Shown: positions 1 to 8,371 of the stretch, piece after piece
Position numbering within the stretch: the stretch's first letter is position 1
Layout: each line of letters begins with the position of its first letter
Assembly: GCA_902500775.1 (NCBI GenBank)
Contig: CABVRZ010000026.1
Span: 1-60,911, forward strand
Reading direction: 5' to 3'
DNA: 60,911 bases
DNA from: an uncultured Nitrospira sp.
GTDB taxonomy: Bacteria; Nitrospirota; Nitrospiria; Nitrospirales; Nitrospiraceae
Notes under the pieces: generated by a model
The model's database searches: none
The model's input: only the letters and a program-made list of their open reading frames with translations
What the model was told of the DNA's origin: nothing
Program-made: the position numbers and the translations under genes

Positions 1-96
1 TCATCAACTTCGCCTTGATCGTGGAGGGCTTACGGTAGTGTGAACAGCCCCTAGGGACATTCGTTCGTGAATGGCTACGGGAATGCAGTCTCCACT

Positions 97-123
97 CTCC
101 CACATGAAACACTTATGTGGGAG
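97..123 (+). terminator. Hairpin, possible terminator of a gene upstream of the window
   Basis: A perfect 9-bp inverted repeat (97-105 and 115-123) encloses a 9-nt loop and is followed by TTTATC and an A/T-rich stretch. This is the layout of a weak intrinsic terminator on the plus strand. The T tract is short, so the function is inferred. The rest of 1-215 shows no credible gene. Confidence 0.5.
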
Positions 124-215
124 TTTATCAAATTCTTAGATTGCGCATGAGGGCGCAACTCTTGCCACGGTGAACGGTATACCAGCACAGGCCGTCGCGG
201 TGAGAAACATGTGCG

Positions 216-545
216 GTGAGAGCATTATCAAGACGGTCCATTGCTCATCATTCACTTACGGGAGGATGCTACCTGCGCATTCACACAACCTGTTGCCTTA
301 CGCTCGGTCTTGCCGGTCTATTCGGCAACACCGAACAAGCGTGGGCGGCTGACGACCTTTCGGAAACAAATAACCTGCCTATCACCCTGCCAAGTCTTTC
401 GCACTTTCCTGATGATGTTTTTAGCCATATATTTCTATTTCCCGACGTGCCTTATTGTGCACCACAAACCGCTAAAACCGGAGGGCAAGCCAAGAAGCTC
501 GGCGCACTAGGCGGCATCCTCGATGCCCTAACTAAAAGGCGATAG
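216..545 (+). CDS. Small putative exported protein, unknown function
   Basis: A 109-codon frame with a GTG start. Residues about 20-44 look like a Sec signal peptide: a hydrophobic stretch rich in L, G and C ending in AWA before ADD, a good AxA cleavage site. The mature part would be about 65 residues, hydrophilic, with no domain I recognise. The C-terminus is basic and glycine-rich (KKLGALGG). There is no strong Shine-Dalgarno sequence before the GTG, and the signal peptide would start unusually far in, so the true start could be downstream. The neighbour at 753 is an unrelated sensor kinase. I believe it mainly because of the signal peptide; it could still be a chance frame. Confidence 0.42.
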   Translation: MRALSRRSIAHHSLTGGCYLRIHTTCCLTLGLAGLFGNTEQAWAADDLSETNNLPITLPSLSHFPDDVFSHIFLFPDVPYCAPQTAKTGGQAKKLGALGGILDALTKRR

Positions 546-752
546 AGTAGAATGCCCTCACCATTGAGTGACATTGCACCTATCAACTCCTTGCCTCCGG
601 ACAGCATCACTCGCTCAGAACCTCTGATTATTGAGATTGAACTAGGTTCTTATTGTCAAGGCCATGCTATTGGCGTAGCATGGCGTCACTGATTTGGTTG
701 AGCCTGACAAAAAGTACCGTGTCAGTCGTATTGATGAGAACGGACATTCTTC

Positions 753-2360
753 ATGGTATCCTCTCCTCTTTCTAACACGCCTTTCGATCAGACGAACTAT
801 CGCCCAGAGCAGGTCTCCTGGTTTTCGAGTCACCTCATCGACACCATGCCGGTCGGCGTCTGTGTCTGCGATATGGACGGCTTCGTGGTGGCATACAATA
901 AACAGGCAGTCACCCTATGGGGACAGGCCCCACCTGTCGCTGGGCCAGAACGCGCCAAATATTGCGGCTCCAAGAATATCTGTCGACTCGATGGTGCGTT
1001 GCTGCGTCGCGAGGAGTTCCCGGTTGTGGATGTATTGGCTGACGGACAACCGAAACGAGATCTTCAGTTTCTAATCGAACAACCGTCCGGAGCCCGGGTG
1101 ACAGCCGTCGCTAATATCAACCCGATCTTGGATGCCCACGAAACACAAATCGGAGCAGTGGTGTGTTTTCAGGATATCAGCTTCAAACTGCGCTATGAAC
1201 AGCAACAGTTGGAACTGACGAGGTCGCTCCAGCACGGTGCGAAGCTGGCCGCTATCACTCACATGTCGGCTGAGTGGGCGCATGATTTCAACAATCTTCT
1301 GCATGGCGTGCGATGGGAACTCGATCTCATCCGACGCCGACTCGTGAGGACGGGCGACACTGGAAGTTGTCAACATGTCGACCTGGCCCTCCAGGAAATT
1401 GCCAAAGGGAAACCGTTCGTCCAACGGCTGCTGACACTGGCGCGTGAGTCATCCTCGGATCACGCGCTGTGTCCGGTAGATTCGACACTGGTCTCTCTGG
1501 CCGACCTGATGCAACATGTGCTTGGCCCAACCATACGCCTGACCCTCGATCTCAAGGCTCCGGATGCGGCAGTCCAGATGAATCGGAGCGTGTTCGAGGA
1601 TGTCCTAATGAATTTGTGTCTGTGTACACGCGATACCATGCCGAACGGTGGCGAGGTAGTGATGACTTCATACCTGGACGGTACCCCTAGGGAAACGTCG
1701 CCCGACTCAAGCACTCCTTATCTTGTCCTTTCAGTCAGAGACACGGGTCGAGGCATGTCGCACGAGCAGGTGCAGCGCGCCTTGGACCCATCCTCCCTGA
1801 CCAAGCAAGCCTGCGACAGTTCCATCTTAGGATTTGCCATGGCAAAGCGCTTTACCACATTATCCGGTGGAACATTCGACCTTCACAGTCAAAGCGGAGT
1901 CGGCACGAATGTCACGATGTTCCTGCCGATGGACGATGCACTGGCACCGAGACAGTCCATCGATCATGGACCAGCCGTCGTGTCTGAACAACCACGTCCG
2001 ATCACCTCGCTGAACAAATGCCTACGTATACTACTGGTAGAGGATGATCGCACTATTCAACAAGAACTCGCGGATATGCTCAGGATGGGCGGGCATGAAG
2101 TGTTTGCGTTCGCATCGGGTGAGGACGCTGTCGACCTTCTTCGGACTGAACAGCCACTCGATCTCGTGATTTCCGATCACGCGTTGCCCGGATCACTACA
2201 AGGATCCGATGTGCTGGATATCGCAACTAACCGGCGTCTGGGCTTGAAAACCCTCTTGATCACTGGACTACCTCCTCACCATAGTACTCGGAAGCGCTAT
2301 CCGGTACTGATTAAACCGTTTACATTTGAAGAACTGGAGCAGGCCATTTTAACCACATAG
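753..2360 (+). CDS. PAS hybrid histidine kinase with C-terminal receiver
   Basis: A soluble 535-residue sensor. Residues about 20-145 form a PAS domain (a short N-terminal helix, then a VCVCDMDGFVVAYN core). A kinase core of the HDFNN type follows, with the phospho-accepting His at about 177. The N box lies around MNLCLC and the G1 box VRDTGRGM is intact. The G2 box is weak (SSILGFAMA instead of GTGLGL-like), so ATP-lid function may be altered. Residues about 423-535 are a receiver with acidic pair EDD, phospho-acceptor Asp about 475 (ISDHALPG) and Lys about 521. There are no transmembrane segments, so the signal is cytoplasmic. No partner is fused or overlapping; the several orphan regulators downstream are candidates. 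The ATG at 753 is preceded only by a weak purine stretch. Confidence 0.88.
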   Translation: MVSSPLSNTPFDQTNYRPEQVSWFSSHLIDTMPVGVCVCDMDGFVVAYNKQAVTLWGQAPPVAGPERAKYCGSKNICRLDGALLRREEFPVVDVLADGQPKRDLQFLIEQPSGARVTAVANINPILDAHETQIGAVVCFQDISFKLRYEQQQLELTRSLQHGAKLAAITHMSAEWAHDFNNLLHGVRWELDLIRRRLVRTGDTGSCQHVDLALQEIAKGKPFVQRLLTLARESSSDHALCPVDSTLVSLADLMQHVLGPTIRLTLDLKAPDAAVQMNRSVFEDVLMNLCLCTRDTMPNGGEVVMTSYLDGTPRETSPDSSTPYLVLSVRDTGRGMSHEQVQRALDPSSLTKQACDSSILGFAMAKRFTTLSGGTFDLHSQSGVGTNVTMFLPMDDALAPRQSIDHGPAVVSEQPRPITSLNKCLRILLVEDDRTIQQELADMLRMGGHEVFAFASGEDAVDLLRTEQPLDLVISDHALPGSLQGSDVLDIATNRRLGLKTLLITGLPPHHSTRKRYPVLIKPFTFEELEQAILTT

Positions 2361-2528
2361 CGCACGCCTGCCCACACCAGGCTACAGATCGAACAAAACA
2401 CCCTCGGAAGGTCTGATGTATGTTGAATGTGAATTCCAGGCCAGTTGAATCTCCAGTATTTTGTGATCTTGCTGGCTCAACACACAGAACTACTCAGCCC
2501 TTCCTTAGCGGATGATTGGATAAGAACT

Positions 2529-2537
2529 AAAGGAGGT
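2529..2537 (+). promoter_or_regulatory. Strong ribosome binding site that fixes the start at 2542
   Basis: AAGGAGGTG lies just before ATG 2542. A GTG two codons upstream (2536) overlaps the AGGAGG itself and so cannot be the real start. Confidence 0.8.
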
Positions 2538-2541
2538 GTCT

Positions 2542-5175
2542 ATGAGCACACCATTACACCCACAGAAGTACGAAGCCATGCGACACGAACAGGCACGGCG
2601 AATGGGTGTGCCTCCAAATATGCTTGGCCTCTGTCACGATTCAGCTCCTTCGATCGACATCGCGATGTGGACGGTCACGCAATTTTGTTACCTCGACAAT
2701 CCGCTACCTTCCGTTTTTAAAGAACGGTTGTTTGCCTACCTGTCGCGATATTGCTCTGTCCGATATTGTTTGGCTCGCCACATGGGATTTTTACTTGGAT
2801 ACGGCCACATCGCAGGGGACCCCACCTGTTCTCCATTCCAGCTGGAGCAGGTCCTCCAACTTGTACACCGTGATTTTCCAGAAGGACAATGCCTAGACCC
2901 ACACCTCACCAAATTATCGGCACTTCACGTCCCGCTCGACCTCTCTTCCCTTCATGACGACTCTGAGCTCGACCATGCCGTCTTCGCCTGCTGCGCGCAT
3001 CTTTTTCTCCAGACATCGCAGGCCCCGATGTGCCATCGCGCACTTGCCCATGCTCTTGATAAATCGAGCTACAGCTATCTCCGGCTGTTCCTGGCGTACG
3101 TGCGCATGGCTCACTACTGGGCAACAGTGCATCCCGAGTTGGAATACGATTCAGATGTTCTGCCACTCCTAACATCCTGTGGTGAATTCAGCGAAGTGTT
3201 TTCCGTGTCCGGATCACAGGGAGGGCAGACCTATCCACTGCTTGATCGACTGATGCAGCTGCAAGGTTTGCAAACCAGTCGTCAATATATGGAGACAGCG
3301 ATCCATCATGTGGGAGAAGGGCTGACGACGATCGATCGGCAGAATTGCCTTGTCGGCTTTAATACTCGCGTGAAAACGCTCACGGGATATAGCGACCAAG
3401 AACTTCTCGGCAAGCCTCTGTGTATGCTGGTGGCATCTCCCTATCATGACGAACTCCTTGCCTTTCTCAAGCCTAACCAATCCGCGACAACCGAGGCCTC
3501 CGGCCTCACACGCGAAGTGTTAGGAAGGCGAAAAGACGGTACCGTATTTCCGTTGGAAATCTCGGCCACGTCGTATACGGCGGGAGCCGAGCCCTTAATG
3601 ATCCTTGTCTTGCGAGACATCACGACGCGCAAGAGTAAAGAGGAGCAATTGCGGGCCAGTGAGGAGCGGTTTCGGCTTGCAACGGAAGTCATTCGTGGCA
3701 TCGTGTATGAACTGGACCCACTGACACATCGTATCGAATGGTCGGCCGGTCTTCAGGAGGTGCTCGGATGGGCTGATCATGAGAGCCTGCCGACAATGGA
3801 GTGGTGGCTCATGCGCGTTCACCCCGATGATCGGCACGTGTGTGCCGCGCGAAATACAAAGACGGGAACATTCCCTCCATCGATTGAATACCGTGTACGG
3901 CATCGACTCGGACATTGGATCCATGTGGAAGATCGCGCGACGATACGATCTGCCACTCGCGGGAGCTCGCCGCGTGTGATCGGATGCATTCTCGACATCA
4001 CGGACCGAATACGGGCGCACACACTACTCAATGAACAAGATTGCTATCAGGAAACTTTTCTGGAGCCGCTCGCGTATGAACTGCGCAATTCCCTGATGCC
4101 CATCAAAAGTGGCTTCGATCTCCTTGACCACCATCGTGTCGACGACCCTACCACAAACAAGACACGCGCCATGATCTTCCGCCAAGTACAGCATTTCAGC
4201 AGCTTAGCCGAAGACCTTCTGGATCTTAGCCGTATTCGAAGCGGGAACATGCAGCTGCAATTCGAGCAGCTTGTGCTCCAAGACGTGTTCGAGCGCGCGA
4301 AGGAAATGACTGTGTCATTGATCCAGTCTCGTGGACATGATCTCATCATTCATGTTCCGCCTCGCCCTGTATTCTTCAAGGGAGACAGGCTGCGTCTCTC
4401 ATTGGTCTTCTCTAACCTTCTGTTGAACGCTGCGAAATACATGAAGCCGGGCGGGCAAATAGAAGTGACCGCGAGAACACAATATCCTCATGTGGTTGTC
4501 GACATTGCGAACAACGGCATTGAGATGCCACCGGAGAAACTCCCTGATATCGACGACATGTTCACGCAGCTACCTGAACGACCGCCCTACGCTGCAGAAG
4601 GCATGGGAATCGGCCTGCAGCTGGCCAAGACGATCATTAAACTTCATCAAGGTCGGATCGAAGCACATCATAATGAAGCAGGATTGAGTATTACCGTTTC
4701 GCTCCCCATGCTTCTCGAGACGACTGTGCAGATCGGGTCCGTCACACCTGTTCCAGACACAACGTCCACACTGCAATCGACCCACGTGAGAATTTTGGTC
4801 ACCGATGATAATGTTGATATCGCATCAACCACCTCAATGCTGCTCGAACTGGAAGGATATCAGGTCAAAACTGCCGTAACGAGTGCGGAGGCGCTGTCGA
4901 TTGCCGAAGCGTTTGCTCCTCACGTGATCCTCCTTGACATCAGGATGCCCGGCATGGATGGATACGAAGTTTGCCGATGCATCAGATCGCATGATTGGGG
5001 AGAATCCATTCGTCTGATTGCACAGAGCGGATGGTCACCCTCAATCGAGCGCGAACGCGCACTCAGGGCTGGGTTCGACGCATATCTCGCCAAACCCTAT
5101 TCAGTAGATGAGCTTCAAAAAGCCATACGCGATGTTCTCGAGAACGTCCCACATGATCCGTTGAAGAGACGATGA
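2542..5175 (+). CDS. PAS-PAS hybrid sensor with AhpD-like N-terminus and degenerate kinase core (pseudokinase) plus receiver
   Basis: An 877-residue soluble multidomain protein. Residues about 30-215 resemble an AhpD/carboxymuconolactone-decarboxylase-like helical domain, with a C71-x3-YC76-x3-H80 motif. PAS domains cover about 245-365 and 372-490, the second of PAS_3 type with WWLMRVHPDDR. The HisKA helix follows, but the usual HELRN reads AYELRN, so the phospho-accepting His is Tyr512 (codon TAT). The N box (NLLLNAAKY) is kept, while the G1 box is NNGIE instead of DNGIG, losing the ATP-contacting Asp. The C-terminal receiver is intact (TDDN, Asp799, Lys851). I infer a catalytically dead kinase scaffold controlling a live receiver, or a receiver phosphorylated by another kinase. 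The stop at 5175 is followed by a 459-bp non-coding gap. Confidence 0.88.
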   Translation: MSTPLHPQKYEAMRHEQARRMGVPPNMLGLCHDSAPSIDIAMWTVTQFCYLDNPLPSVFKERLFAYLSRYCSVRYCLARHMGFLLGYGHIAGDPTCSPFQLEQVLQLVHRDFPEGQCLDPHLTKLSALHVPLDLSSLHDDSELDHAVFACCAHLFLQTSQAPMCHRALAHALDKSSYSYLRLFLAYVRMAHYWATVHPELEYDSDVLPLLTSCGEFSEVFSVSGSQGGQTYPLLDRLMQLQGLQTSRQYMETAIHHVGEGLTTIDRQNCLVGFNTRVKTLTGYSDQELLGKPLCMLVASPYHDELLAFLKPNQSATTEASGLTREVLGRRKDGTVFPLEISATSYTAGAEPLMILVLRDITTRKSKEEQLRASEERFRLATEVIRGIVYELDPLTHRIEWSAGLQEVLGWADHESLPTMEWWLMRVHPDDRHVCAARNTKTGTFPPSIEYRVRHRLGHWIHVEDRATIRSATRGSSPRVIGCILDITDRIRAHTLLNEQDCYQETFLEPLAYELRNSLMPIKSGFDLLDHHRVDDPTTNKTRAMIFRQVQHFSSLAEDLLDLSRIRSGNMQLQFEQLVLQDVFERAKEMTVSLIQSRGHDLIIHVPPRPVFFKGDRLRLSLVFSNLLLNAAKYMKPGGQIEVTARTQYPHVVVDIANNGIEMPPEKLPDIDDMFTQLPERPPYAAEGMGIGLQLAKTIIKLHQGRIEAHHNEAGLSITVSLPMLLETTVQIGSVTPVPDTTSTLQSTHVRILVTDDNVDIASTTSMLLELEGYQVKTAVTSAEALSIAEAFAPHVILLDIRMPGMDGYEVCRCIRSHDWGESIRLIAQSGWSPSIERERALRAGFDAYLAKPYSVDELQKAIRDVLENVPHDPLKRR

Positions 5176-5634
5176 GTCGTGTTCGTCCGGCCTTTAGTCG
5201 GATTCCCGGTCTATTGGACAAGAAAGTCACCCAACTACATTGCCAAGTGAACCACCTCATTCTGGATATCAGAAGACTTGACCTAACACATCTCAAGCCT
5301 TTGTTCAGTTTCCTGAACTTGAGTTGTTCAAGGCCTTCCGATCCTGCTTCCAGCTCAGTCACCACACTGCAGCGATTGAGGCTGACCAGCCTTGGGCAAG
5401 TTGCGTAAGCAGACCATAGGATTTCAAGTTTTGACTCTACTCACATGTGTATCATGGCTACTCAATCCCACTCGGTACTCTATGGCAGTGAACTTGCCCA
5501 TCCTGGTTATTGATGGCGCTCCAACGACCTATGAGAGACCTAGCTATACATTTCAAGATGGTATACATAATTGAATTCATGTATGCTTACGGTCGTTCAA
5601 GGCTTTCACCTACCGATGATCCACCGAGGAGGAT
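5176..5634. other. Gene-free interval with one hairpin
   Basis: No frame here looks like a protein. A 6-bp perfect stem with a TTTC loop lies at 5303-5318 (GTTCAG/CTGAAC), followed by TTGAGTTGTT. It could be a weak terminator for the upstream sensor gene. The last 100 bp are AT-richer and probably carry the promoter of the regulator at 5635. Confidence 0.4.
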
Positions 5635-6276
5635 ATGACTCAAGCCCTTAGATGTCTTATCGTTGATGATCACCCCATGATTCGGAGGGGGCTCAAGGCT
5701 CTCCTGCTGGAAGAGGAAAACAATTGCAAGGTCGCCGAAGCAGCCAGTGCCGAAGCGGCTCTGGAGGCCATTCGACGAGAAGACTGGGACTTGATGATTC
5801 TTGATGTGTCGCTTCCCGACAAGCATGGTCTGGAAGTGCTGAAAGAAGCACGCTTACTGCGCCAGAATCTGCCGATTCTTATCTGGAGTCAGTATCCTGA
5901 ACGGGAGTTCGCTCTCCGTATGATCAAAGCCGGTGCAGCAGGCTACCTCTCAAAAGACTGTGCGCCTTCCGAGTTACTGCAGGCAATCAGACAAGTCACG
6001 TCAGGACATCGCTACATTACACCGACCATGGCTGAAAATATCGTGGATTTTGTGACGGACGGACAGCCGGTGTCCCCTCATGATCGACTCTCCGATCGAG
6101 AGCTAGAAGTGCTGCGACTCCTTGGGCAGGGGAAGACGGTCTCCATGATTGCCGACGACATGGCACTCAGCGTGAAAACGATCAGTACCTATCGAGCCAG
6201 AACTCTCGAGAAACTCAACCTCCACACAACTGCTGATTTAATGCGCTACGCAATCGAATACCGGTTGACGACATGA
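5635..6276 (+). CDS. NarL/FixJ-type response regulator
   Basis: A 213-residue DNA-binding response regulator. The receiver covers residues 5-122, with acidic pair D11/D12, phospho-acceptor D57 in ILDVSLPD and K107 in YLSKD. A LuxR-type helix-turn-helix follows at about 148-210 (LSDRELEVLRLLGQGK, then SVKTISTYRARTLEKL). All residues needed for phosphorylation are present, so this is an ordinary transcription factor. A GAGGAGGA ribosome binding site lies 7 nt before ATG 5635. The likely cognate kinase is one of the two soluble sensors just upstream, but nothing in the sequence proves the pairing. The transcript probably ends at the terminator at 6347-6376. Confidence 0.93.
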   Translation: MTQALRCLIVDDHPMIRRGLKALLLEEENNCKVAEAASAEAALEAIRREDWDLMILDVSLPDKHGLEVLKEARLLRQNLPILIWSQYPEREFALRMIKAGAAGYLSKDCAPSELLQAIRQVTSGHRYITPTMAENIVDFVTDGQPVSPHDRLSDRELEVLRLLGQGKTVSMIADDMALSVKTISTYRARTLEKLNLHTTADLMRYAIEYRLTT

Positions 6277-6346
6277 CACGATAAGAGTTTCGCTTCCACG
6301 TTCCCCACTTACGCATACAAGTAATAGACGCACTGATGTCGGCTCT

Positions 6347-6388
6347 CCAAAGCCGTCACACACCGAATGGCTTTGGGCTTTTCCTTTT
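6347..6388 (+). terminator. Intrinsic terminator after the NarL-type regulator
   Basis: A perfect 8-bp stem CCAAAGCC/GGCTTTGG (6347-6354 and 6369-6376) has a 14-nt loop and is followed by GCTTTTCCTTTTC. It lies 70 bp after the stop of the regulator gene and points in the plus direction. Confidence 0.7.
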
Positions 6389-6872
6389 CTGCCCCTTGCT
6401 TGTCAGACGAACACGGACATCGCTATCAGCCGTTGTCCGTTAGATCGTTCCTGCCTGGTCATGTAGCATATCCGAAAAACAATCGGATCGCCTATGCGTG
6501 GTGTGATCACCATCAATCATCCGCTTCTGAGACTGGCTATTCGAGTGGTCATTATCAAGGAGAGTCATTCAGCAGCGGTTCACGTTGTCCCAACCGAGAA
6601 AGACACGTTCCAACTCGTTAAGGACTGGTCCATTCGAGGTTGTGATTGTTTGCATCAGTGCACGAGGCTTCAGCCAAACCCATGACCGGTGCAAGGCACA
6701 CGGAGTTGAACACGGCCTTATAAACGAGATTATCAATCCGGCATCACGTCATCGGACAAACCCCGACAGGTCATTCAGTTTCAAACCGATACCCAGGGTC
6801 AACGTCTCTTGGTAACGTTATTTATCACCCATGATATGTGAGAAGTGTTCATGCTCATCGGAGGAGGTCATC
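6389..6872. other. Gene-free interval before the pseudo-receiver regulator
   Basis: Short frames exist, but none shows domain character or a good ribosome binding site. The segment from about 6800 to 6850 is AT-richer and is the likely promoter and leader of the gene at 6873. I see nothing else. Confidence 0.35.
6860..6867 (+). promoter_or_regulatory. Ribosome binding site fixing the start at 6873
   Basis: GGAGGAGG lies 5 nt before ATG 6873. This makes the in-frame upstream ATG (6831) unlikely to be used. Confidence 0.75.
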
Positions 6873-7634
6873 ATGAAATACAGAACTCTTGAGGACAGAC
6901 GAGCCGACAGTCAGGAGAGATCGACGGAGACACACTCGATTATCGGCTCCCCCCATCGATATCCCATTCTGGTCGTCATTGCAGGAAGCACTGAGATTAT
7001 GAGGGCTGGCCTGCGCGCGTTCCTTCAAGGTGAGGAATCCCTCAAAGTAGTCGCGGAGACAGACACCGCGGGCAACCTGCTGTCCACCGTACAGCAATGC
7101 AACCCAGACATCGTCCTGATCGAGTCTCCCCTAGTAAGGGGAACAGATGCCGACATCTGTAAAACTCTGTTAAGCGCTTTCCCGTCGATACGGATTATCC
7201 TCATCGGATCCGGTGATGGCCATGCGACCTTCCATAAAGCGTTGGAAGCAGGTGCACAGGGGTTCCTATTGACGAATGTCCGCCGTGTGGAACTTGTTCA
7301 GGCCATTCACACGGTTGCGAAAGGAGTCCCGTACCTTTGCTCCGAGGCAGTCACCGAAACATTCCGCCTGTTGAGACGACAACAGAATGGATCCCCCATC
7401 ACCTCCCCGGTGCAGGCTCTCTCACGGCAAGAGCGGCGAATCATTGCGCTCATCGCCGAAGGCTGCACCAATAAAGAAATTGCCCTGAAGCTGATTCTCT
7501 CAGAGAAGACGGTAAAAAATTATATCGCCAATCTCTATACCAAACTGGAGATCGAACGCCGAAGCCAGGCTGCGGCCATTTATGTCAAAGCCCAATTCCA
7601 GGATGCGTCGATGGGTTCGAGCATGAGCGCGTAA
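6873..7634 (+). CDS. NarL-like regulator with a non-phosphorylatable (D-to-E) receiver
   Basis: A 253-residue protein with receiver-like fold (about 30-150) and a LuxR helix-turn-helix (about 182-240: LSRQERRIIALIAEG, SEKTVKNYIANLYTKL). Aligned on NarL-type receivers, all key positions are changed. The acidic pair is Gly-Ser (38/39), the phospho-acceptor Asp is Glu84 (VLIESP, codon GAG), the switch Thr is Gly112 and the Lys is Thr134. The fold markers (RAGLRAF, AGAQGFLL) remain. It is therefore an atypical regulator that cannot be controlled by ordinary phosphotransfer; the Glu may lock it in an active-like state. The next gene, a receiver-only protein, starts 14 bp downstream, so the two are probably cotranscribed. 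Confidence 0.88.
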   Translation: MKYRTLEDRRADSQERSTETHSIIGSPHRYPILVVIAGSTEIMRAGLRAFLQGEESLKVVAETDTAGNLLSTVQQCNPDIVLIESPLVRGTDADICKTLLSAFPSIRIILIGSGDGHATFHKALEAGAQGFLLTNVRRVELVQAIHTVAKGVPYLCSEAVTETFRLLRRQQNGSPITSPVQALSRQERRIIALIAEGCTNKEIALKLILSEKTVKNYIANLYTKLEIERRSQAAAIYVKAQFQDASMGSSMSA

Positions 7635-7648
7635 GACAGGAGCGCATT

Positions 7649-8017
7649 GTGCCCACAATACTCATCGTGGACGACGACCAACTGATTCGTGAATTCTTAC
7701 GCATTGTCCTTGAGGAGAATGGTTACCAAGTTGCGGAAGCCGATAGCGGAAAAGCGGCCATACTCTATCTCGAACAGGTTGAGCCCAGTCTCATCATCCT
7801 GGATATGTGTTTGGGTGATATGAACGGCCTGGATATTCTCCCCTATGTGCATTTACGCTGTCAGTCCGCAAAGATTCTGGCAATATCCGGCAGGCCGTTC
7901 GATGGATACAAAATGTGTGAAACCGCGAAAGTGCTCGGCGCGCATGATGCCCTGATGAAGCCATTCGACGTGGCGACATTGGTACAGCGAGTCGCGGCGC
8001 TGCTTGCCCAGCCATGA
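7649..8017 (+). CDS. Single-domain response regulator (CheY-like)
   Basis: A receiver-only protein of 122 residues. The acidic triad VDDD, phospho-acceptor in IILDMCLGDMNG, switch Ser (AISGR) and Lys (MKPFD) are all present. The start is GTG at 7649, supported by CAGGAG 6 nt upstream; no ATG is suitably placed. It has no output domain, so it acts by protein contact or as a phosphate shuttle. Its position 14 bp after the pseudo-receiver regulator suggests the pair work together, one partner carrying the phosphate and the other binding DNA; that is inference. Confidence 0.9.
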   Translation: MPTILIVDDDQLIREFLRIVLEENGYQVAEADSGKAAILYLEQVEPSLIILDMCLGDMNGLDILPYVHLRCQSAKILAISGRPFDGYKMCETAKVLGAHDALMKPFDVATLVQRVAALLAQP

Positions 8018-8371
8018 GGACAGTGCCCCAGTCCAAGGAGGCAAGCAATCACGGCCATGACGAACCCTGTGCACACATGAGCCGCGTCAGCGTATGAGTC
8101 AAGACACATGAGACAGGACGCGAGTTCCCGCACAGAATCCGTGCGGCGCGTGCGAAGCCGGTACGCATGGGCTCACCGGCCGTCATCCTCCGGCACAGGG
8201 TTCCATCCCGACTGTCCGCCTGGTGGACGCCTGCGCCGAATCAAGCCCGATGTCGCCTGTGCGCCTGGTCAACCACGAGGGGCCAGTCAGTCGCCTCCGC
8301 CCTCGCCGGTCGCCTCACCGTCCACACGCTGCGACACGACTGCCCTCGTCTCGTAAAAGGATCACCCTCGC
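8018..8371. other. Gene-free, locally GC-rich interval
   Basis: Three overlapping plus-strand frames are open here, but they look like GC-rich chance frames (Arg/Pro/Ser-rich, no domain). An AAAGGA element at 8356-8361 is the ribosome binding site of the kinase at 8372. I see no RNA gene or repeat. Confidence 0.35.

Noticed and set aside
5172-5408. 78-codon frame starting ATGA-overlapped with the sensor stop
   Set aside because: No domain, a composition unlike a protein (Leu/Ser/Arg-rich with chance pattern) and a hairpin within it. The overlap is probably coincidental.
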